64,000 bases of DNA, taken from Mycolicibacterium arenosum (GTDB lineage: Bacteria; Actinomycetota; Actinomycetes; Mycobacteriales; Mycobacteriaceae). The notes beneath the pieces were generated by a model. The model searched no databases, was not told where the DNA came from, and worked only from the letters and a program-made list of their open reading frames with translations. Numbering within the stretch: position 1 is the first letter of the stretch; every line of letters starts with the position of its first letter. Where the stretch lies: NCBI RefSeq assembly GCF_024320865.1, contig NZ_JANDBD010000015.1, positions 106,728 to 170,727 on the forward strand, written 5' to 3'. The translations under genes and the position numbers were made by a program. This document shows, one piece after another, positions 49,444 to 57,743 of the stretch.

Positions 49444-49860
49444 TCAGACGATCCGGTCGAAGCATTTGGTCTCGACGCGGCGCGTCATCCGCCACCCGGA
49501 GTCGGTGCGGAGGAACTCGTCGTCGTACCAGAGACCGCAGAACAGGATCTGCCCGTCATCGGACAGCTTCATCGGGTTGAAGCAGATGACGCGCGACTTC
49601 GCGGTGTCCCCGTCGATGGTGACGTCGAAGTTGCCGATCAGGTGCGAGTAGGCCGGGAAGTTGGGCAGCACCTCGGCGAGCCACTTCTTCACGTCGGGGA
49701 ACACGCCGTCGATCCCGCCCATCGCGGTGTAGTCGATGTAGGCGTCCTCTGTGAAGACGTGGTCGAGGTCGTCGAAGCGGCGGGTGTCGATCGCCGTCGA
49801 GTAGTCGACGAGCAACTGTTGGATTTCGAGGCGATCGGAGATCTCTTCCAGACTCAGCAC
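49444..49860 (-). CDS. SnoaL-like NTF2-fold protein, Rv2910c-like
   Basis: The 138-residue protein shows SDRLEIQQLLVDYSTAIDTR, DHVFTEDAYIDYTAMGG, SHLIGNFDVTIDGDTAKSRV and a C-terminal DSGWRMTRRVETKCF, the SnoaL_4 pattern. It is in the position of Rv2910c next to rpsP. It is a paralogue in fold to the 3340-3747 protein. Catalytic residues and ligand are not established. Confidence 0.88.
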   Translation of the reverse strand: MLSLEEISDRLEIQQLLVDYSTAIDTRRFDDLDHVFTEDAYIDYTAMGGIDGVFPDVKKWLAEVLPNFPAYSHLIGNFDVTIDGDTAKSRVICFNPMKLSDDGQILFCGLWYDDEFLRTDSGWRMTRRVETKCFDRIV

Positions 49861-49894
49861 GCCTCGATTGAACCACCGCGCACCGCCGTGGGGG

Positions 49895-51139
49895 TCAGGC
49901 TTGCGGACCCTCCGACGGCGGCCAGTGCTCGCCCGACCACTCCCCCGGCTCGGTGTGGTCGCCGCGGGACAGCGGCACCCACTGCTCGCTCGGTGCCGGC
50001 TGCTTCGACGACGGGAAGTCCTCGAGCCTGCCCGACGGCTGCGCGTCCCACTTGGCGAACGTCAGCGGTGTCTGCAGCCAGGCGTGCAGCAGGTTGTACA
50101 CGGCCTCGAGCGACTCGATGTGGGTGCGCTCCCAGCCGTGACTGCCGTCGAGGCCGAACCCGACGAGCGCAGCACGCGTATTCGCGCCCGCCTCGATCGC
50201 CGCTGCCGCGTCCGAGCGGTAGTAGCGGAAGATGTCTCGCGCGTAAGGGATCTTGCGTTCGTCGGCCAGCCGGCACAGCTTGCGTGTCAAGTGGTAGTCG
50301 AACGGTCCGTGCAGGTCGGCCATCGGGATCGTCGCGCCGTCCTCGATGGAGTGCTGTCCCGGCGCGCACACCGCGTTGTCCACCGAGACCAGTTCCGCGA
50401 CGTCCGGGGGCAGTCCGTGGCTGGCGCCGTGCCCGACCTCCTCGGTGATGGTCACCATGATCGTCGTCTTGTGCGGCAACACGATCCGCTGCTCCGAGAC
50501 CGTCCGCGCGAGCGCCAGTGCCACCGCCACACCGGCCTTCCCGTCCAGATGTCGCGACACGATGAAGCCGTCCTCGGTCAGTTCCGGCCCGGTGATCAGG
50601 GCCACGAAGTCACCGACCTGAAAGCCGAGGCGCTCGAGGTCCGCGCGCGTCGAGACCTTGCGGTCGATGCGCACCTCCACGTGCTCCCACTCCGTCGGCT
50701 GAGTGTCGATCTCGTCGCCGAACGCGTGCCCGGATGCCTTGAGCGGCATGACGGTTCCCGTGAAGAACTCGTCGGGGTCGTCGGTGAAGACTCGCACCCG
50801 CGCGCCGGTGGCGAAGCGCGCCGAGAAGGTCCCGACGGGGATGAGCTCGAGGCGGCCGTTGTCCTTCAGCTGGCGGACCATGCAGCCGATGGTGTCGGCG
50901 TGCACGACGACCGCGCGATCGGTGGTCGCGCTCCTCCCCGGCAGTTCCGCCGTCAAGGCTCCACGGCGGGTGAGGGTGAACGGCACCCCGAGGTCGTCGA
51001 GGATGTTGCCGATCAGTTGCATGACCGCGTCGGTGCGGCCCGACGGGCTCGGTGTCTGCAGCAGTGCCAGCAGCGTGTCGATCATCCAGGCGCGATCGGC
51101 CTCCGGCATCATCGCGGGCTCGATCGTGTTCTCGGGCAT
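49895..51139 (-). CDS. NAGGN-system M42 family peptidase
   Basis: The 414-residue protein is an M42-type metallopeptidase: VVVHADTIGCMVRQL (His, Asp), VSRHLDGKAGVAVALALA (Asp), ITEEVGHGASHGLPPDV (Glu/Glu), VSVDNAVCAPGQ and GSHGWERTHIESLEAV. It lies downstream of ngg and asnO on the same strand, the arrangement of the peptidase linked to N-acetylglutaminylglutamine amide (NAGGN) biosynthesis. It has a Pro/Glu/Trp-rich C-terminal tail of about 50 residues. Its role in NAGGN turnover is presumed. Confidence 0.9.
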   Translation of the reverse strand: MPENTIEPAMMPEADRAWMIDTLLALLQTPSPSGRTDAVMQLIGNILDDLGVPFTLTRRGALTAELPGRSATTDRAVVVHADTIGCMVRQLKDNGRLELIPVGTFSARFATGARVRVFTDDPDEFFTGTVMPLKASGHAFGDEIDTQPTEWEHVEVRIDRKVSTRADLERLGFQVGDFVALITGPELTEDGFIVSRHLDGKAGVAVALALARTVSEQRIVLPHKTTIMVTITEEVGHGASHGLPPDVAELVSVDNAVCAPGQHSIEDGATIPMADLHGPFDYHLTRKLCRLADERKIPYARDIFRYYRSDAAAAIEAGANTRAALVGFGLDGSHGWERTHIESLEAVYNLLHAWLQTPLTFAKWDAQPSGRLEDFPSSKQPAPSEQWVPLSRGDHTEPGEWSGEHWPPSEGPQA

Positions 51140-51194
51140 GGTGCAGTGCCTCCCTTCTGAAGCAGTGAAACTCTGGTCGAGAAGTGGTGCGGAT

Positions 51195-52913
51195 TCAACC
51201 CTGGTCGACGGGGCCCGCCTGCCACGCCCACGGAGTCGCGGCGGTGCGCGGGAAGAGCAGGTCGACGAACGCCTGCGCGGTGGGCCGCGGCTCGTGGTTG
51301 GCTAGCCCCGGCCGTTCGTTGGCCTCGATGAAGACGTACTCCTCGCCGCTGACCGACGGCACCATCAGGTCGATGCCGGTCACGGGGATGCCGATGGCGT
51401 CGGCGGCCTCGACGGCGACCCTGGCGAGCGTCGGGTTGAGTTCGTCGGTCACGTCGCGGATGGTACCGCCGGTGTGCAGATTCGCCGTGCCGCGCACCAC
51501 CAGCCGTTCGTTGATCGGCAGCACGTCGTCGAGTGCCCACCCGGCGTCGCGGACGGTGTCCTCGGTGACGTCGTCGACCGGAATGGCCGACTCGCCGTGG
51601 GTGGCGGCGGACCGCCGGCGGCTCTGCGCCTCGATCAGTTGCCGAATGGTGTGCTCGCCGGTGCCGACCACCTCCGGTGGGCGTCGCACGGCAGCGGCGA
51701 TGACCTTGCCGTTGATCACGACGAGGCGCAGATCCTCACCCTCGCAACGCTCTTCGATGAGCACGTCGGGGCAGTGCTTGGCGGCCCAGAGCAGCGCCCT
51801 GTCGAGATCGTCGTTGGTGGTGACGCCCACGGTGATCCCCGCGCCCTGTTCGCCGCGAGCGGGTTTCACCACCACCGAGCCGGCGTCGGCGAGGAACTCG
51901 TAGTCCTCGTCGGAGAAGGTGGCGGTGCGGCCTCGCGGTACCCGGATTCCCGCTTCGGACACCACCTTGCGCGCGACGCGCTTGTCGTCGCAGCGGCTCA
52001 TCGCCACCGCGTTTGTCAACTCCGACAACGACTCCCGCGTCACGACACTCGTGCCGCCGTGGGTGAGGCGCAGGTAACCGCCCTTGCCGTCCAGCACCTC
52101 GACGGTGATCCCGCGCATGATCGCCTCGTCGGCGATGATCCGCGCGTACGGGTTGAGCTCGGCGAGCCCCTCCTGGTCCTGCACGGGCGCGAACAGCTTC
52201 TCGTTGATCGCGTTCTTGCGCTTGATGCCGAGCACCGGCACCCGCTGGAAGCCCATCCGCTCGTACAGCGCGATGGCACCGGCGTTGTCGTGCAGCACCG
52301 ACAGGTCCATCTGCGAGCGGCCCCGGCGCGCGAACTCCGCCACGAGCGAGCGGACCAGCAGTCCACCGACACCCGGCCGCGACAGCGTCGGATCGACGGC
52401 CAGACACCACAGACTGGAACCGTTGTCGGGATCGTCGAACAGCTGCGCGTGGTCGATGCCCGTCACCGTCCCCACGACGGCGCCGGTCTCGTCGTCGGTG
52501 GCGACGAGGTAGATCATGTGCGGCGCGTCCCGGCTGTTGGACCACATCAACTCGACGTCGGCCGGGACCATCTTGCACTGGACGTAGATCTGGTTGATCG
52601 CCGCGCAGTCGTCGGCGGAGTCCACGAACCGCACCGAGAGACCCGGCACGTCGGCGGGCCCGTACTCGCCGGGCTCGTCGAAGACGAGTCGGTAGGTGAA
52701 GCTCGGATCGATGAAGAACTCGTGCGGGTGCAGGGCGACGAACACGTGCGGAGCGTCGAGGTACATCCCGATGTCACGCCGCCCGCTTCCCTCGGCGCGC
52801 AACGCGTTCCCGAACTCGTTGGCGTCGGCGAACGTCTGGCCGAACACCAGCCGGCCCCACCCGAGATCCTGGACGACGTCGCTGGTCGTCGGCTCGCACG
52901 TGGCGTCCGTCAT
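51195..52913 (-). CDS. ngg: N-acetylglutaminylglutamine synthetase
   Basis: The 572-residue protein fuses a GNAT acetyltransferase (residues 70-230; LWCLAVDPTLSRPGVGGLLV with the acetyl-CoA loop, ALYERMGFQRVP) to an ATP-grasp ligase (residues 260-570; GSVVVKPARGEQGAGITVG, VLIEERCEGEDLRLVVINGK, FIEANERPGLANHEP). This matches the two-activity enzyme that acetylates glutamine and joins a second glutamine in NAGGN synthesis. ATG 52913 overlaps the asnO stop by one base; the longer frame upstream is a shadow. Confidence 0.94.
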   Translation of the reverse strand: MTDATCEPTTSDVVQDLGWGRLVFGQTFADANEFGNALRAEGSGRRDIGMYLDAPHVFVALHPHEFFIDPSFTYRLVFDEPGEYGPADVPGLSVRFVDSADDCAAINQIYVQCKMVPADVELMWSNSRDAPHMIYLVATDDETGAVVGTVTGIDHAQLFDDPDNGSSLWCLAVDPTLSRPGVGGLLVRSLVAEFARRGRSQMDLSVLHDNAGAIALYERMGFQRVPVLGIKRKNAINEKLFAPVQDQEGLAELNPYARIIADEAIMRGITVEVLDGKGGYLRLTHGGTSVVTRESLSELTNAVAMSRCDDKRVARKVVSEAGIRVPRGRTATFSDEDYEFLADAGSVVVKPARGEQGAGITVGVTTNDDLDRALLWAAKHCPDVLIEERCEGEDLRLVVINGKVIAAAVRRPPEVVGTGEHTIRQLIEAQSRRRSAATHGESAIPVDDVTEDTVRDAGWALDDVLPINERLVVRGTANLHTGGTIRDVTDELNPTLARVAVEAADAIGIPVTGIDLMVPSVSGEEYVFIEANERPGLANHEPRPTAQAFVDLLFPRTAATPWAWQAGPVDQG

Positions 52914-54730
52914 CACTTCCGAGCGCCCCCGTCGACGTGGTCGGCCAGCCACAGTTCCAGTAGACCCAACTGCCACAGGGGGTTACCGCGCAGCGGGGTC
53001 AGATTGCCGTTGGGGTCGGCCATCATCTGCCCGACGGCATCAGCCGTGAACAGGCCGCGGTCGCGGGCCGCCCCCGAGTGCAGCGCGTCGCCCACCATAT
53101 CGAGGTACGGGCCTGCGAGGTGCTTGAGCGCGGGCACCGGGAAGTATCCCTTCGGTCGGTCGATGACCTCGTGCGGAATCACCCGGCGGGCAGCCTCTTT
53201 CAGCACGCCCTTGCCGTCGTGGGCGGTCTTCAGTTCGGGCGGGCACGTCGCGGCCAGCTCGACGAGCTCGTGATCGAGGAACGGCACGCGTCCCTCCAGG
53301 CCCCACGCCATCGTCATGTTGTCGACCCGCTTGACCGGATCGTCGACGAGCATCACGGTGGTGTCGAGTCGCAGCGCACGGTCGGTCGCGGTCGCCGCGC
53401 CCGGATGCGAGAAGTGCTGCAGCGCGAACTCTCCCGCGACGTCGTCGTCGAGGCGCCACCGGGGTTGCAGGAGCGCGTTCACCCCGGCGTGATCACGGTC
53501 GAAGAACGCCGCGCGGTAGCGCGCCAACGCCTCCCCGGCGTCACCGTCGGCCGCGTGCGCCATCGGCGGATACCAGTGGTAACCGGCGAAGATCTCGTCG
53601 GCGCCCTGTCCGGACTGCACCACCTTGACGTGCTTGCTGACCTCCTCCGACAGCAGGTAGAAGGCCACGCAGTCGTGGCTCACCATCGGCTCGCTCATCG
53701 CGCCGATCGCGTTGCCGAGCGACGGCAGCATCCTCGCGGTGTCGATCCGGATCTGGTGGTGATCGGTGCCGTAGTGCCTCGCGATGACGTCGGAGTACTT
53801 GAACTCGTCGCCCTCCTCGCCGCCCGCCGCCTCGAAGCCGATCGAGAACGTCTGCAGCCCGTGCTGACCGGCCTCGGCGAGGAGTCCGACGATGAGGCTG
53901 GAGTCCAGGCCGCCCGACAACAGGCACCCGACCGGGACGTCGGCGACGAGTCGACGCTCGACGGCGGTCCGCAACGACGCGAGGATCGCCTCCTCCCACT
54001 CCCGCTCCGACCACGACGCACGTTCTGCGGTGCGCTCGAAAACCGGCTCCCAGTACGTCTCCTGGGTGCGGCGACCGTCGGGCTCGATGCGCATGATCGT
54101 GCCGGGCGGGACCTTGCGGACGCCCTTCAGAATGGTGCGCGGCGCAGGCACCACCGAATGGAACGACAGGTAGTGATGCAGCGCGACCGGGTCGAGTTCG
54201 GTGTCCACCCCACCCGCGGCGAGCAGAGCGGGCAGCGACGAGGCGAACCGGAAGGCACCCGCTCCGCTGCCGTCCTCGACGTCGGTCCAGTAGAGCGGTT
54301 TCACGCCGAGCCGGTCACGAGCGAGAACCACTCGCCCCGAGTCGATTTCGGTGACGGCGAACGCGAACATGCCCTTGAGGTGGTCGACGACGCGCTCACC
54401 CCACTCGCGGTAGCCCTTGAGGATCACCTCGGTGTCGCTGTGCGAGAAGAACCGGTACCCCTTGCCGAGCAGTTCCTGCCGCAGCTCGGGGTAGTTGTAG
54501 ATGCAGCCGTTGAACGCGACCGTCAGACCGAGCTCCGGGTCGTGCATCGGCTGGTGGCCGTTGGTGGAGAGGTCGATGATCGCGAGCCGCCGGTGCCCGA
54601 GCGCGATGTTCGCCTTCGACCACGCCCCGCTGTCGTCCGGCCCGCGCGGCACCATGCTGTCCGTCATCGCGGCTACGGCCGCCAGGTCGGCTGGGCGCCC
54701 GCGCGCGATCTCCCCGGCGATGCCGCACAT
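52913..54730 (-). CDS. asnO: N-acetylglutaminylglutamine amidotransferase (asparagine synthase family)
   Basis: The 605-residue class II glutamine amidotransferase has the nucleophile Cys2 in MCGIAGEIARG, FNGCIYNYPELRQELLGKGY and the synthase domain PP-loop CLLSGGLDSSLIVGLLAEAG, with VVQSGQGADEIFAGYHWYPP and GRVPFLDHELVELA. With ngg next to it, it should amidate N-acetylglutaminylglutamine to the osmoprotectant NAGGN. GAGGAG lies 9 nt before the ATG. It diverges from a D,D-carboxypeptidase gene. Osmotic induction is expected but no element was recognised. Confidence 0.94.
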   Translation of the reverse strand: MCGIAGEIARGRPADLAAVAAMTDSMVPRGPDDSGAWSKANIALGHRRLAIIDLSTNGHQPMHDPELGLTVAFNGCIYNYPELRQELLGKGYRFFSHSDTEVILKGYREWGERVVDHLKGMFAFAVTEIDSGRVVLARDRLGVKPLYWTDVEDGSGAGAFRFASSLPALLAAGGVDTELDPVALHHYLSFHSVVPAPRTILKGVRKVPPGTIMRIEPDGRRTQETYWEPVFERTAERASWSEREWEEAILASLRTAVERRLVADVPVGCLLSGGLDSSLIVGLLAEAGQHGLQTFSIGFEAAGGEEGDEFKYSDVIARHYGTDHHQIRIDTARMLPSLGNAIGAMSEPMVSHDCVAFYLLSEEVSKHVKVVQSGQGADEIFAGYHWYPPMAHAADGDAGEALARYRAAFFDRDHAGVNALLQPRWRLDDDVAGEFALQHFSHPGAATATDRALRLDTTVMLVDDPVKRVDNMTMAWGLEGRVPFLDHELVELAATCPPELKTAHDGKGVLKEAARRVIPHEVIDRPKGYFPVPALKHLAGPYLDMVGDALHSGAARDRGLFTADAVGQMMADPNGNLTPLRGNPLWQLGLLELWLADHVDGGARK

Positions 54731-54850
54731 GCGTAATTGCTCCTCACGTCAACGGGTGCTCATTGCGTGTAACCGCAGCGTGCGGTCCTCAAACACAAGA
54801 TCAATCCGGAAGTGGCGAAGCGCACAGGATGCGCGCGATCGGGCATTGAT

Positions 54851-54856
54851 TAAGCT
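54851..54856 (+). promoter_or_regulatory. -10 element for first D,D-carboxypeptidase
   Basis: TAAGCT at 54851-54856 ends 8 nt before ATG 54865 and no Shine-Dalgarno sequence is seen. A leaderless or near-leaderless transcript is likely. Confidence 0.4.
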
Positions 54857-54864
54857 CAGCCGCG

Positions 54865-55761
54865 ATGATCGCGCCTCTTCGACGGGCCCTGTGCGCTGGC
54901 GCCCTGGTTCTCGCATCCGTGTCACCCGTCGCCCCCTCGATCGTGCCGTCCGCCCTCGCGGACACCGAGGTGCAGCCCGTGGGCAGCGTGCCGTTCACCG
55001 ACGGTCCCGCGCCGTCGTGGATCGTCGCCGACATGGACACCGGCCAGATCCTGGCCGGACGGGACCAGTACGTCACCCACGCACCCGCGAGCACCATCAA
55101 GGTGCTGCTCGCGCTGGTGGCCATCGACGAGCTCGCCCTGACCGACACCGTGGTGGCCGTCGAGTCGGACACCGACGTGGAGTGCAATTGCGCGGGTGTG
55201 AAGGCGGGGCGCACGTACACCACACAGGAACTGCTCGACGGGCTGCTGCTGGTGTCGGGTAACGACGCCGCCAACACGCTGGCGCACATGCTGGGCGGCA
55301 TCGACGCCGCGGTCGCGAAGATGAACGCGAAGGCGGCAACGCTCGGAGCCACGGCAACGCGCGCGGGGTCGCCGTCCGGCCTCAACGGGCCGGGGATCGA
55401 CGGCTACACCAATCCGCACGACCTGGCGCTCATCTTCCGGGCCGCGCTGGACAACCCCGTGTTCGCGGCCATCACCGCCGCCCCCACGGCTCCGTTCCCC
55501 GGCGAGAACGGCCCCGTGACGCTGATCAACCAGGACGAGATGCTCAGTCGCTATCCCGGCATGATCGGCGGCAAGACCGGGTTCACCGACGTCGCACGCA
55601 AGACGTTCGTGGGGGCCGCGCAGCGCGACGGTCGGCGCCTGGTGGTCGCGATGATGTACGGCCTCGTTAAGGAAGGCGGGCCGACCTACTGGGATCAGGC
55701 CACCGCGCTACTGGACTGGGGCTTCGCTCAGGATCGTGCCGCGAGCATCGGCACGTTGTAA
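54865..55761 (+). CDS. D-alanyl-D-alanine carboxypeptidase (S11), copy 1
   Basis: The 298-residue protein has a Sec signal peptide (LCAGALVLASVSPVAPSIV...ALA) and an S11 domain with SxxK in APASTIKVLLALVAI, SxN in LLLVSGNDAANTLAHMLGG and KTG in IGGKTGFTDVARKTFVGAA. It trims the terminal D-Ala of peptidoglycan stem peptides outside the membrane. It occupies the place of Rv2911 (dacB2). A close paralogue follows 65 bp later. Confidence 0.93.
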   Translation: MIAPLRRALCAGALVLASVSPVAPSIVPSALADTEVQPVGSVPFTDGPAPSWIVADMDTGQILAGRDQYVTHAPASTIKVLLALVAIDELALTDTVVAVESDTDVECNCAGVKAGRTYTTQELLDGLLLVSGNDAANTLAHMLGGIDAAVAKMNAKAATLGATATRAGSPSGLNGPGIDGYTNPHDLALIFRAALDNPVFAAITAAPTAPFPGENGPVTLINQDEMLSRYPGMIGGKTGFTDVARKTFVGAAQRDGRRLVVAMMYGLVKEGGPTYWDQATALLDWGFAQDRAASIGTL

Positions 55762-55812
55762 GCCGAGTCCGAGCCGAGACCTGATCGCGCGCTGAACGAG
55801 TCCTGGCGGCTC

Positions 55813-55818
55813 TAACCT
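55813..55818 (+). promoter_or_regulatory. Leaderless -10 element for second D,D-carboxypeptidase
   Basis: TAACCT at 55813-55818 ends 8 nt before GTG 55827, without a Shine-Dalgarno sequence. It suggests that the second copy has its own promoter. Confidence 0.4.
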
Positions 55819-55826
55819 CGGCATTC

Positions 55827-56648
55827 GTGCGAAGAACAGCCGCGGCGGTGGCGCTCGCCCTCGGTGTAGTGCTGCCGGCACCGGTCGCCGCGGCGCAACC
55901 GAACATCGAACCCGCGGGTGCCGCGTCGATCCCCGACGGCCCGGCGAAGGCGTGGCTGGTTGCCGACCTCGACTCCGGCCGGATCCTCGCGGCCAAGGAC
56001 GGCACCGGCAGCTACGCCCCGGCGAGCACCATCAAGCCGCTGCTCGCCATGGTGGTGCTCGACCACCTGCGGCCGGACAACTTCGCACGGGCCAACGCAT
56101 CCCACACCGAGGTCGAGTGCTCGTGCGTCGGATTGACGCCGGGACAGCCGTACACCACGCAGGAACTGCTGTCGGCTCTCCTGATGGTGTCGGGCAACGA
56201 CGCGGCCAACATGCTGGCCGACATGCTGGGTGGGCAGGCCGTCGCGGTCGCCGCGATGAACCGCAAGGCGGCGGGCATCGGCGCCACGTCCACTCGCGCC
56301 GGGTCGCCGTCCGGGCTCGACGGTCCCGGCTGGGAATCGACGACCACGCCACGCGACCTCGCCGTGATCTACCGACACGCCCTGGCCTACCCGCTGATCG
56401 CCGCGATCCTGCGAGCGCAGACGGCACCGTTTCCCGGCAAGACCCTGACGGCACAGAACGAGTTGCTGACCCGCTACCCCGGCGATCTCGGCGGCAAGAC
56501 CGGATTCACCAATCTCGCGCGCAAGACGTACGTCGGCGCCGCCCAGCGAGGCAATCGCCGACTGATCGTGGTGCAGATGTACGGCTCGGGTGATCTGTAC
56601 GGTCAGGCCACCGAGTTACTGGACTGGGGCTTCAGCCAGTACGCCTAG
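55827..56648 (+). CDS. D-alanyl-D-alanine carboxypeptidase (S11), copy 2
   Basis: The 273-residue paralogue of the preceding protein has a signal peptide (AAAVALALGVVLPAPVAAAQ), SxxK in APASTIKPLLAMVVL, SxN in LLMVSGNDAANMLADMLGG and KTG in LGGKTGFTNLARKTYVGAA. The two share most motifs and the ending LDWGF, so they arose by tandem duplication. Own promoter elements suggest separate regulation. Confidence 0.92.
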   Translation: MRRTAAAVALALGVVLPAPVAAAQPNIEPAGAASIPDGPAKAWLVADLDSGRILAAKDGTGSYAPASTIKPLLAMVVLDHLRPDNFARANASHTEVECSCVGLTPGQPYTTQELLSALLMVSGNDAANMLADMLGGQAVAVAAMNRKAAGIGATSTRAGSPSGLDGPGWESTTTPRDLAVIYRHALAYPLIAAILRAQTAPFPGKTLTAQNELLTRYPGDLGGKTGFTNLARKTYVGAAQRGNRRLIVVQMYGSGDLYGQATELLDWGFSQYA

Positions 56649-56668
56649 CGCGCAACACCGTTGGGGCA

Positions 56669-57742
56669 CTAGCGGTAGACGCGGCCGCGCAGCACGACGA
56701 GCTCGGGATGGTCGAGCACGCCCGGCTCGCGGGGATCGGCTGCGTAGCAGACGAAGTCGGCTGACGCGCCGTGCTCGAGCGCGGGACGGCCCAGCCACGC
56801 ACGGGCATCCCAGCTGGCGGCGCCCAATGCGGCAATCGGGTCCATGCCGACCCGAGTCAGCGCCTCGACCTCGTCGGCGATGCGCCCGTGGGCGATCATC
56901 CCGCCCGCATCGGTGCCCGCGAAGATCGGCACGCCCGCCTCGAACGCGGCCCCGACCCGTTGATGGCAGGTCGCATGGAGGTCGGTCATGTGCTTGGCGT
57001 ACGCGGGGTACTTCCCCGCCGCCGCGGCGATGCCGGGGAAGTTCTCGATGTTGATCAGCGTCGGCACCAGCGCCGTGCCGTGCTCCAACATCAGCGCGAT
57101 GACGTCGTCGGTGATCCCGGTGCCGTGTTCGATGCAGTCGATGCCCGCGTTGATCAGACCGGGCAGCGCGTCCTCACCGAAGACGTGCGCGGTCACGCGC
57201 GCCCCCTCGGCGTGGGCCGCGGCGATCGCGGCCACGAGCACGTCGTCGGACCACAGCGGCGCGAGATCGCCGACGCCGCGGTCGATCCAGTCGCCGACGA
57301 GCTTGACCCAGCCGTCGCCCCAGCGCGCCTGTTCGGCCACGGCCGCAGGCAGTTGCGACTCATCCTCGATGTCGATGGGCAGCCCCGGCATGTACCGCTT
57401 CGGGCGGGCGAGATGACGCCCCGCCCTGATGATGCGCGGCAGGTCGTCGCGATCGTCGAAATCGCGGGTGTCCACGGGTGAGCCGGCGTCGCGCAGCAGC
57501 AGTGCGCCGACGTCGCGTTCGGTCTCCGCCTGCGCGACGGCCTCGTCGAGGGTGGTCGCCCCGCCGGGGCCCAACCCGACGTGGCAGTGCGCGTCGACGA
57601 GCCCTGGAATGATCCAGCCGCCGTCGAAAGCCGTGTCGGCGTTGGCAATCGGCTCCGCGCTCAGCAGCCCGTCGTGCACCCACCATTCGACGGGCTCGCC
57701 GTCGGGCAGTCCCCTCCCGCGTACGCGGAGTGCGACGGACAA
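56669..57742 (-). CDS. Amidohydrolase family protein, Rv2915c-like
   Basis: The 357-residue protein has the metal-dependent hydrolase pattern: GLVDAHCHVGLGPGG (HxH), VTAHVFGEDALPGLINAGID with CIEHGTG (His ligands) and IFAGTDAGGMIAHGRI (Asp). It hydrolyses a C-N bond in an unknown substrate. It starts with TTG 57742 one base after the ffh stop, so it depends on ffh translation. It corresponds to Rv2915c. Confidence 0.9.
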   Translation of the reverse strand: MSVALRVRGRGLPDGEPVEWWVHDGLLSAEPIANADTAFDGGWIIPGLVDAHCHVGLGPGGATTLDEAVAQAETERDVGALLLRDAGSPVDTRDFDDRDDLPRIIRAGRHLARPKRYMPGLPIDIEDESQLPAAVAEQARWGDGWVKLVGDWIDRGVGDLAPLWSDDVLVAAIAAAHAEGARVTAHVFGEDALPGLINAGIDCIEHGTGITDDVIALMLEHGTALVPTLINIENFPGIAAAAGKYPAYAKHMTDLHATCHQRVGAAFEAGVPIFAGTDAGGMIAHGRIADEVEALTRVGMDPIAALGAASWDARAWLGRPALEHGASADFVCYAADPREPGVLDHPELVVLRGRVYR

Positions 57743-57743
57743 G

